Shown here: positions 56,024 through 64,000 of the stretch, piece by piece
Layout of the letters: every line of letters starts with the position of its first letter
Position numbering within the stretch: the stretch's first letter is position 1
Assembly (NCBI GenBank): GCA_015501585.1
Contig: JADNRY010000043.1
Location: 248,001-312,000 of the forward strand
Direction: 5' to 3'
Length of the DNA stretch: 64,000 nucleotides
From: Rhodocollybia butyracea
Taxonomy: Eukaryota > Basidiomycota > Agaricomycetes > Agaricales > Omphalotaceae
Position numbers and translations under genes: made by a program
Notes under the pieces: model-generated
Told to the model about the DNA's origin: nothing
What the model saw: the letters and a program-made list of their open reading frames with translations, nothing else
The model's database searches: none

Positions 56024-56659
56024 ACACTGCCAAGATATCAATATTTTGCCTCAGTAAAAGGCAAGGAAATATATAACATTTTTCCATTGATTTTTCAGTG
56101 TTTTTCTCCCCTGCAAAATATCATTTGTTTCAGAAGAAAAAGGTGTGGGAAAATAGATCCTTTTTCACTTGTAAAATAACATATTTTACACTAGCTATTT
56201 TTCCGGAAATATTTGTTATTTTTCTACATTTTTTGCCACTGAAAAAGAGGTTTTTATTACAGTGGCAAAATATTGTATTTTTCTTGTGAAAATGGATTTA
56301 TTTTACGGCCGGGCCGGACAAAGGATTCCTTTGACCCATTCATAGCCCGTTTCTTTTCGCAGCATATTTTTCCTAAGTAAAATCTTTTGAAAAAGCCAAT
56401 ATATGACAAAGGTCATAACAAAGCTTTTACAAAGGTAAAAATTGTGGAAAAATTACAAATATTTCAAGAAAAATAGATTTAGTAAGATATATAATTTTTC
56501 TAGCGTAATAAGCCCCGAAAAAGGTTGTATTTTCCCACACCTTTCACAGAGGCAAAATATGATATTTTACAGGGGACAAAATTGCTGCAAAATGAACTGA
56601 AAAATGTAATATATTTCCTAGCCTTTTACGGCAGAGAAATACTGATATCTTGGCAGTGT
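56024..56659. mobile_element. 636-bp foldback/MITE-like element
   Basis: ACACTGCCAAGATATCAATA at 56024 is the reverse complement (one mismatch) of the end at 56659. Similarity between the arms continues for about 140 bp (AAAAGGCAAGGAAATATAT against ATATATTTCCTAGCCTTTT; CCCCTGCAAAATATCA against TGATATTTTACAGGGG; AGGTGTGGGAAAATA against TATTTTCCCACACCT). The middle is AT-rich with words like TTTTTCC. No coding capacity. No clear target duplication. Confidence 0.75.
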
Positions 56660-57560
56660 GAAGAAGTTACATATTTACTACGGGCAATAATAATCATGCA
56701 TTCACAAAGAAACAAAGACTGTGACCTGTTGACACCTCAAACTTTTAAAAATGATCTCGGTCCTCCTTTTCACGGATGAATTCGCTCGTAAAGCAATCCA
56801 AGGCTGGTCATTCAACGGCAAGAGAAGGTTCTCCGCTTATGTTCATTGTTGTCTTTCATCCCTTGTACTTCTTTTGGCTATTCTTGTCTTTTCTACTCTC
56901 AGATTATTACCTATCGCTACTCCGGTCCTCGAGTACCCTTTATATAGTTCCGTACCATGTCAAGTACAGTAGATTGGAAATATTGCTTAACCCCTTGACT
57001 TGTGTGCTCTTGTGTGTTCCGGTTTCTTGCTTTATCTGTTTCTTTAACTCTGCTTCTTCACTCCATTGTTTTCACAACCTCTGCAATTTACTATCATCTA
57101 TTTGGTTCCACTCTGTTTGCGCCACATCAGGTCAGCTACCGCTTGACCTTCCGCTTCCGCTCATATCACTATCAAAGCCGCTTGCACTTAGTGGGTCCTA
57201 CCCTTCGAGTCGGAAACTCATCTACTCTTAGGCTTACTCGCCGAGTTCATTCTATCGCCTGTACAGACCTGCTGTCCCTACATTAGTCCCTTGGACAATC
57301 CCGACATGAGTCTTACATCCCATAGGCACTTCGGAACCGTTCTACACTCACATCCTTTCACATCTCAAACCAACTTTCCCAGTTCGGCTGAACGACAGAA
57401 GTACAGAGCGTATCCGCACTTTGGTTTCCAGGTTCGTAACCCGCGCTCGAAGGATTCCGCCTAGATCCTTACACTGAATTTGACAATCAACATTGCAAGA
57501 AATGCATCAAATAGTCATGTACAACATACATTAGATTTAATACAGTTGTCGACCTTGAAA
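56660..57560. other. No confident gene; CT-rich region
   Basis: Pyrimidine-rich DNA with several overlapping plus frames of 70-150 codons that read as hydrophobic or Ser-rich noise. It could be promoter or UTR of a degraded gene. Confidence 0.3.
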
Positions 57561-57564
57561 GTGA

Positions 57565-58682
57565 TCACAACTTTGAACATTCGTCAGACACCCCGGTAAC
57601 GGCACTCCCAAATGAGTCTGCTAAGGAGAAATCGCATATTGTCAAAGCAGTGAGCGACCTCAATGGTACTAGATCAGGCAAGAGATCTCCGAGGTTGCTT
57701 AACATCCAAACCGAGATTTCAAGCGATATGATATTGTCTCGATTGCGACAGGACATGAGCATGGAACAAACGTTGATGAGCTCACCCTCAAGGTGGTTTA
57801 AATCATCTGGGGTTGTTCTGTTGAGAATGATGGAGTACTAGCAGTTGCTCTCCAGTTGTATACCAACGAACGTTGGCGTTTGATACATGAGGAACCAGAG
57901 ATTCAATCATTGCAAGAACAAAATCTAATTCTACGAAGCATACGAAATTCAAATGAAGGAGAGTTGAACACATTTTAGAGTTGAACTTCGAGGTCGGGAG
58001 GGATAATATGGGAAATTTTGATGTCTAATTCCGTGACTTTGCAGACGATGTTGGGCAGAGAAGCAATGAGTGCAACGATGAGGTCTCCGTCATTTTCTAA
58101 AAACATATGTCACTACTGGGCTTTACTCAGTTGAGGAAACCTACAGATTTTAATGTTCTTGTCAAAAAATAGGCGTAGAACCTCGAGGTTGTTGTGCAAC
58201 ATTGACAACTTTAATAACAGTCAGTTGAGGAAAAAGGAGGTTCTATGAATGTAAAATGCATTTAAAGTTGTCTTGTGTATAGTTCTTGATATGGATGTCT
58301 AGCGTTGAGAGGTTCCGGAGTACATGAGGTACGTTTGTGGGAAAAATGGAAGACAAGGAGTCAGACACCGACCAGTGGAAACCCACAATTCTTGGTGAAG
58401 TCTCAAGCGCAATCCAGGCAGCATTCGATGAAGCCAGAACATCGGGGCAATTCCAACCTGCTCTGCTGCTGGTCGAAAGTCAATGTTCCTTACAAACTGT
58501 GCGAAACCTGGGGAACACGCAAGGGTACAGAAAGCTTCGCATTGAATGTGGCGATATAGCAGTGTGATAGGGGCAGCATAATTTGTCTTGTTTGCTGAAG
58601 CCCAAGCCATTATCAATGTGATGTCGTCGTTGATCCATGACAGTATTTCATGATGTATTCCAAGCGCGAGTGTCTTCATCAT
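57565..58682 (-). CDS. F-box/LRR-like protein, probably decayed
   Basis: Start 58682 (MMKTLALGIHHEILSWI) with an F-box-like beginning: HHEILSWINDDITLIMAWAS, ANKTNYAAPITLLYRHIQCE, FVRNIDFRPAAEQVG. After a frame change near 58380, exon-like pieces follow: TNVPHVLRNLSTLDIHIKNY, LKLSMLHNNLEVLRLFFDKN, and after an acceptor near 58098 NDGDLIVALIASLPNIVCKV and TELDIKISHI. Near the 3' end SLTALTICDFSLADSFG is read in yet another frame, stop 57565. Leucine-rich pattern and F-box agree with the common basidiomycete class of SCF substrate receptors. Frame changes suggest introns plus lesions. Confidence 0.45.
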
Positions 58683-58747
58683 CGCAGAAGAAAGAAATTC
58701 ATTGGAAATTCACTTTGATTTTGAAGACACACAGGCGCTAAACAATT

Positions 58748-60000
58748 TTGAGTCAGTCGCTGTGGCAACATAAGCTTCCAACTTTGTGCCACCGTTTCTC
58801 ATTCTTTAATTTCCTTGACACTGCAACTTTGGTGGTTCTCAATGCCGTAGACCAAAATCTCAGAAGAAAAGTTTCAGATTACCTTGCACAAGCTGGAAGA
58901 ATTAACCACACCATCAGACAAATTTTTACAATCGGCCAAGAGTATGCATATTTCCAAGAGCTTCAGGTACAGTGATACATTTGTCTGAATCGAGACCTCT
59001 GTCAATTCCAACCCAGGCTTATATGTGCACGCTCATTTCTAGCTCTGTCGTGCTGCAGTTCTTTTCGTGCGAGACGTACGAATGCAAACTTGATCTGTAT
59101 TGTGAACTGGGGCAGTCAGTGCTTCTTGCAAACTGGCTCCAACTCATTGTCTATGACTATACAAGAACAGACTCTCAACTTTCGACGTTCCTCTTGGATT
59201 TCAATCATACAGTCTTTCTGGAATCCCAGCGGATAAGACGCCAGGTTGACCATGTCGATGAAGACACATCGAGCTTTACCAAAGTTTCGAGTGTATGGAG
59301 TTTTATACAGGCAAACAAAACGGTGCAAATCTTTGGCGTACGTTGTTCTCCTTTAGAAGCGGTTCTTTCCTCCCCCTCCAGTAAGTGCATTCATGGAACA
59401 TTGTGATCGATAACCACAATTGTTGTGATATAGCTTGTCAAATGAACATCATTATGAACTCTCACGCCATAGCATTATTTCCCCAACCAACTCTAAAATG
59501 TCATCAAAATATTTGCTGGAATCAAGGCGTGCGCGACGACAATTTGCATGACGACTCCGAGGAAACATGGAAGGCACAAGGATATAGCACCATTCATGCA
59601 CCCAGCATCTTGGACACCATCCGTGTCAAGTCAGGATTCTATGTTGGAACTACAAGATATCCAGGAGACCGCTACTGCTTTACGGTTGCGCTGGAATACT
59701 ACGGTTCTCATCCTATATCACCGGATGATTTGCATTGCAACAGCTTTTGTGTTAAATTTTCCGAACATCCCAATGATTTCTCCTTCATCAAAGGTTGGAA
59801 TAGACCAGGTTCGACTTGATATATATTCGAGAAAGAAGAATTTCAACGCATACGCAGAGAATTACCCCGATACAAGTTGGAAATTGATAATGGGGACATT
59901 TCATGAGTAGCACGTGTATCGCTGTAATTCTATCTCATGCACATAGGTTTGATAACGCAATTGAACTGATTCAACTTCAAACAAAGTTACGATCAACTAC
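58748..60000 (+). CDS. Agaricomycete F-box-associated / nucleotidyltransferase-like protein, multi-exon
   Basis: FFNFLDTATLVVLNAVDQNL, RRKVSDYLAQAGRINHTIRQ open the gene. Next, LISSSVVLQFFSCETYECKL, DLYCELGQSVLLANWLQ (59025-59145) match the usual block with an S-hydrophobic-L-D pattern. NKTVQIFGVRCSPLEAVLSS (59320-59375) matches the following block. Another exon reads GVRDDNLHDDSEETWKAQGY, FYVGTTRYPGDRYCFTVAL (59530-59690), then CIAVILSHAHRFDNAIELI (59910-59965). The family is abundant in Agaricomycetes and of unknown function. I recognise the block order only. The exon joints are not all clean, so decay is possible. Confidence 0.45.
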
Positions 60001-60350
60001 CCCTCTGCTCAAATTTGAATCTCATTGGCATACAGAAAAGATTGTGGGCTTTACACCACAGTCACAACCAGGATTTGTTCCTATGGCGCATATGACATAT
60101 CAGATATTCCACTTCTGTCGCAAGATCTTCGCAAAGTATCTGGGCTCCAAATTGGTACTTTTCCCTTTCTTGTTCACTCTCACACCTTAACTTTTCCTCA
60201 GTCCACTTTAGAAATTGGAAATCGACAACTAGACTTGCCTGTTCTGCGAACGAAGTGGACGCTACCTTACACAAATATTGCCGACCCGAGCTCAAGTGAT
60301 CACTTAGAGAGGAAATTCACACCTCCTTGTCCCACCTATTCCTACCAATA
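60001..60350 (+). other. Exon-like 3' extension
   Basis: Open plus frame (VTTRICSYGAYDISDIPLLS, LEIGNRQLDLPVLRTKWTLP) ending at 60351. It may be the last exon of the preceding gene; not certain. Confidence 0.3.
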
Positions 60351-60534
60351 AGAGGGGATAATGGTTTTATATCCGCTCTTATGGGTAAGGATAAGGGTTT
60401 TGTCCTACCTATGGCGTACCACAGTACTTGATATAGCCTTATATATACTACTTGGTTATAATAACGACTCTTTTAAGCGCCATTAGGGCGCTAGATACTC
60501 ATGACAAGAAATACGATCATATTGGCGCATAAAT

Positions 60535-60819
60535 CTACATCTCATCCTCTGCTACATACATTAGCAATTCTGCCCTTCCTTCAATACCCTCCTTGTCCTC
60601 ACCCAGCAACATCTCTGGGTCCAATGGGTCCTTGTCATCACCATCCATGATGGTCTGTCCGTTGCCTTGCTTCCCCCACTCCCCACTCTCCATGTCTATG
60701 TCCTCTGCAGTTACCGAAGTTCCATGTCTAAAGTGAATCATGTTTTTCTGTTGGAATCCACCGAGTTTTGTGATTGCGCGCAGCCGCTGTCTGTGTAGCT
60801 TGTGAAAACGAGAACACAT
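60535..60819 (-). CDS. Small acidic hypothetical protein
   Basis: 94 codons: a basic start (MCSRFHKLHRQRLRAITKLG) and a long acidic, Gly-rich end (DGDDKDPLDPEMLLGEDKEG, ELLMYVAEDEM). It looks like the C-terminal exon of a larger gene, because the basic/acidic split and the natural end resemble nuclear protein tails. No family recognised. Confidence 0.35.
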   Translation of the reverse strand: MCSRFHKLHRQRLRAITKLGGFQQKNMIHFRHGTSVTAEDIDMESGEWGKQGNGQTIMDGDDKDPLDPEMLLGEDKEGIEGRAELLMYVAEDEM

Positions 60820-60906
60820 CCTTCCATGCAGGACTACATCAGGAAAATACCCCCTTTACTCAAGGAGAGTTGAGCCAACCTGGATGACCCTTCAGCCAGC
60901 CTGAGG

Positions 60907-60944
60907 GCTGTATGGCCCCCAATGGTCATTGGGGGCCATACAGC
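60907..60944. repeat. Perfect 18-bp palindrome with 2-base spacer
   Basis: GCTGTATGGCCCCCAATG, GT, then its exact reverse complement. It would form a very stable hairpin or cruciform. There is no T-run after it, so a terminator is unlikely. Confidence 0.9.
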
Positions 60945-60974
60945 ACTCAATGCAAGGTTGATCTATTTCAATCC

Positions 60975-61090
60975 ACTGAAGCCAACTTCAAACCAACTTC
61001 AAACCAGCTTCAAGCCAACTTCAAGCCAACTTGGGTAACTTGAGCAACTTCAAGGCAACTCAAGTCAGTCTCAAGTCAGCCTGAACTCAG
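60975..61090. repeat. Short tandem repeats CAAACCAACTT / CAAGCCAACTT
   Basis: Roughly 11-bp units (CAAACCAACTT, CAAACCAGCTT, CAAGCCAACTT) followed by degenerate CAACTCAAGTCAG-type words. Leads directly into the 308-bp satellite. Confidence 0.7.
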
Positions 61091-61246
61091 CTAGAGTAGT
61101 CCCAAGTCAATCTCAAGCCACCTGTGAGTAGGCAACATATTACTTCAAGAACATTCAAGTCACAACAACTAAGTGTTCAAATGATGTAATTTGTATACAA
61201 ACAAAGTACAAAATAAATGATAATAACATAAGATAATAGCAAAGTT

Positions 61247-63370
61247 TAGCGTGAGTACAGCAATAGTAAGGGGTACCTAGGGAATCTAAAAGAGCCCTAT
61301 AACAAAGAAATGGAATGAAAACTGAGGGGAATATGGCAAAAACAGGAAAAACCACCTAAATGAGACTGACCAGGGTGAGATGACCAAGATGGAAAGTGAC
61401 CAAGAAGTGAGTGAAGGAGCATGGAGAGGGTCCTAAGTGAATGTGAATGGGCCCTACCTCGGAAAAATTGAGTGAAAATTGAAGGAGTTATGGCAAAAAC
61501 ATTGAAAATCACCTATATGACGAGAGAGTGATGGAAAAGGTTGTGAATTGCTCTAGCGTGAGTACAGCGACAGTGAGGGGGTACCTAGGGGATCTAAACG
61601 AGCCCCGGACGAAAGAAATTGAATGAGGACTGAGGGAAATATGGCAAAAACAGCGAAAATCACCTAAGTGAGACTGACCAGGGGGAGATGACCAAGATGA
61701 AAGGTGATCAAGAAGTGAGTAGAGGAGCATGGAGAGGGTCCTAAGCGAATGTGAACGGGCCCTACCTCGGAAAAATTGAGTGAAAATTGAAGGAGTTATG
61801 GCAAAAACATTGAAAATCACCTATATGATGAGAGAGAGATGGAAAAAGTTGGGAATTGCTCTGGCGTGAGTACAGCGACAGTGAGGGGGTACCTAGGGGA
61901 TCTAAACGAGCCCTGGACGAAAGAAATTGAATAAGAACTGATGGAATTATGGCAAAAACAGCGAAAACCACCTAAATGAGACTGACCAGGGTGAGATGAC
62001 CAAGATGGAAGGTGACCAAGAAGTGAGTAGAGGAGCATGGAGAGGGTCCTAAGTGAATGTGAATGGGCCCTACCTCGGAAAAATTGAGTGAAAATTGAAG
62101 GAGTTATGGCAAAAACATTGAAAATCACCTATATGACGAGAGAGTGATGGAAAAGGTTGTGAATTGCTCTAGCGTGAGTACAGCGACAGTGAGGGGGTAC
62201 CTAGGGGATCTAAACGAGCCCTGGACAAAAGAAATTGAATAAGAACTGATGGAATTATGGCAAAAAACAGCGAAAACCACCTAAATGAGACTGACCAGGG
62301 TGAGATGACCAAGATGGAAAGTGACCAAGAAGTGAGTGGAGGAGCATGGAGAGGGTCCTAAGCGAATGTGAACGGGCCCTACCTCGGAAAAATTGAGTGA
62401 AAATTGAAGGAGTTATGGCAAAAACATTGAAAATCACCTATATGATGAGAGAGAGATGGAAAAAGTTGGGAATTGCTCTAGCGTGAGTAGAGCGATAGTG
62501 AGGGGGTACCTAGGGAATCTAAACGAGCCCTGGACGAAAGAAATCGAATGGAAACTGATGGAAATATGGCAAATACAGCGAAAATCACCTAAGTGAGACT
62601 GACCAGGGGAGATGAACAAGATGGAAAGTGACCAGGAAGTGAGTGAAGGAGCATGGAGAGGGTCCTAAGCGAATGTGAACGGGCCCTACCTCGGAAAAAT
62701 TGAGTGAGAATTGAAGGAGTTATGGCAAAAACATTGAAAATCACCTATATGATGAGAGAGAGATGGAAAAAGTTGGGAATTGCTCTGGCGTGAGTAGGGC
62801 GATAGTGAGGGGGTACCTAGGGGATCTAAACGAGCCCTGGAAGAAAGAAATTGAATAAGAACTGATGGAATTATGGCAAAAACAGCGAAAACCACCTAAA
62901 TGAGACTGACCAGGGTGAGATGACCAAGATGGAAAGTGACCAAGAAGTGAGTGGAGGAGCATGGAGAGGGTCCTAAGCGAATGTGAACGGGCCCTACCTC
63001 GGAAAAATTGAGTGAAAATTGAAGGAGTTATGGCAAAAACATTGAAAATCACCTATATGATGAGAGAGAGATGGAAAAAGTTGGGAATTGCTCTGGCGTG
63101 AGTAGGGCGATAGTGAGGGGGTACCTAGGGGATCTAAACGAGCCCTGGACAAAAGAAATTGAATAAGAACTGATGGAATTATGGCAAAAACAGCGAAAAT
63201 CACCTAAGTGAGACTGACCTGGGGACAGTAACCACGATGGGGAGCTATTCAAACAATATTGAAGCGGTGGGAGAGGGTCCATTGGGATCTAAACGAGCTC
63301 TACATCGAAGAAATTGAGTGAAAACTGAAGGAGATATGACAAGAACACCAAAACTCACCTAAGTGGGACA
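61247..63370 (+). repeat. 308-bp satellite, about six and a half copies
   Basis: The phrase ATTGAAAATCACCTATATGA recurs at 61501, 61809, 62117, 62426, 62733 and 63041, spacings 307-309 bp. Each unit has two related halves (GGCAAAAACAGCGAAAA and GGCAAAAACATTGAAAA), so it is a dimer of about 154-bp monomers. Copies are highly similar, the last (after 63220) is diverged. The minus strand is open over most of each unit (up to 103 codons), which follows from the low stop density of the unit and is not evidence of genes. Confidence 0.9.
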
Positions 63371-63855
63371 GACAGTATGGGGAGTTGCTGAGACAAGATT
63401 AAAGAGGCAGAGAGGAACAGTAAGAAGGAGTAAAAATGCAACGCTCTATCATGACCAGTTCCAAAGAACCTCGAGAAAGGTGGCAGCTGCCTGTAACTGT
63501 GCTATCTTAACCATGTCCAAGCTCGGCCTCTCGAGAGAGACAGTTACAGTGAGAAAATAAACAAAACAAATGGGTAATAAAGAAAGACTAATGGTGGATG
63601 GATTTGTTGGCAACACAGCAGGGAATCCCAGAGACGATGGTGGAGGAGCGAGAACATGCAAGTTGAATGATTTGTCATAAGTTAACACATGACCATCAGA
63701 CTTAGGCATTTTTTTTGTCTTTCTTATTATATCTCCTGCAGTTTTCATGCAATTTCTTCAAAGTAGGGCTCACTCACATTGCCTAAAGACATTCTCTATG
63801 CTGCTTTGATCTCATATGATCAGTTCCCCATGTTGTTCAGCACTCCTCAGTTCAT
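63371..63855. other. Spacer between satellite arms; weak minus-strand frame
   Basis: A 99-codon minus frame (63449-63748) starts MKTAGDIIRKTKKMPKSDGH and has a hydrophobic segment near the end. No family recognised and composition is ambiguous, so I do not call a gene. Confidence 0.3.
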
Positions 63856-64000
63856 TCTCACTTAAGTGATTTTCGCTGTTTTTGCCATATTTCCATCAGT
63901 TTCCATTCGATTTCTTTCGTCCAGGGCTCGTTTAGATCCCCTAGGTACCCCCTCACTATCGCCTTACTCACGCTAGAGCAATTCCCAACTTTTTCTATCT
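63856..64000 (-). repeat. Inverted copy of the 308-bp satellite at the window edge
   Basis: Reads as the reverse complement of the array (GATTTTCGCTGTTTTTGCCA, CTCGTTTAGATCCCCTAGGT, ACGCTAGAGCAATTCCCAAC) and runs off the window, so a second array of opposite orientation probably begins here. Confidence 0.85.

Noticed and set aside
60907..60944. Transcription terminator
   Set aside because: Rho-independent terminators do not apply to nuclear fungal genes and there is no T-run.
61297..63282. Series of minus-strand frames of about 60-103 codons with similar sequence
   Set aside because: They repeat with the 308-bp satellite and shift with its period; not a protein family.

Overview
The window looks like a repeat-rich, gene-poor stretch of a mushroom-forming basidiomycete genome (Agaricomycetes). 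The support is short GT-AG introns of about 45-60 bp and the families present: Plavaka-like and KDZ transposases, a TET/JBP-like dioxygenase, an Spt5-like NGN/KOW gene, DUF6532-like and F-box genes, and a Ty3/gypsy element with a GRD-repeat Gag. All family names come from recognising motifs by eye; no database search was run.

Layout. 0-3.6 kb: an edge gene (-), a tRNA-like remnant and a cysteine-pair/coiled-coil gene. 4.0-8.4 kb: an Ulp1-type protease scrap (-), an internally deleted Plavaka-like transposase and a RecQ-type helicase scrap. 8.6-12.6 kb: a decayed TET/JBP-like gene between two tRNA-like sequences. 12.9-16.6 kb: an F-box/LRR relic, then an intron-containing SPT16 (FACT subunit) pseudogene cut by a Ty3/gypsy element. 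16.6-24.5 kb: that retroelement (putative 5' LTR, Gag, protease, RT/RNase H, start of integrase), lacking its 3' part. 24.6-27.8 kb: a unit bounded by inverted TGTCGGAAACT ends. 28-32.3 kb: a DUF6532-like gene with a long low-complexity tail. 32.6-37.1 kb: tandem and inverted satellites plus a 104-bp MITE-like palindrome. 37.3-40 kb: two minus-strand genes, one apparently split by an inversion. 40.0-40.35 kb: an inverted repeat in the divergent intergenic region. 40.5-49.8 kb: an Spt5-like gene, a KDZ transposase and a small two-exon gene. 50-51.2 kb: GGTAGCTACC repeats. 51.7-53.1 kb: a second Ulp1-type gene (-). 53.4-60.8 kb: small genes, a 636-bp foldback element, an F-box gene (-) and an F-box-associated gene (+). 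60.9-64 kb: a perfect palindrome, short repeats and a 308-bp satellite with an inverted copy at the edge.

Most coding sequences are damaged. Many in-frame stops are of the kind a C-to-T transition makes (TGA for CGA, TAA or TAG for CAA or CAG), which fits methylation- or RIP-like decay. The most interesting region is 37-53 kb, where an inverted-repeat intergenic region, an Spt5-like protein, a KDZ transposase, a small companion gene and an Ulp1-type protease lie together and may be parts of one large composite element. Second is the presence of chromatin and transcription genes (SPT16, Spt5-like, TET/JBP-like, RecQ, Ulp1) as relics among transposons.
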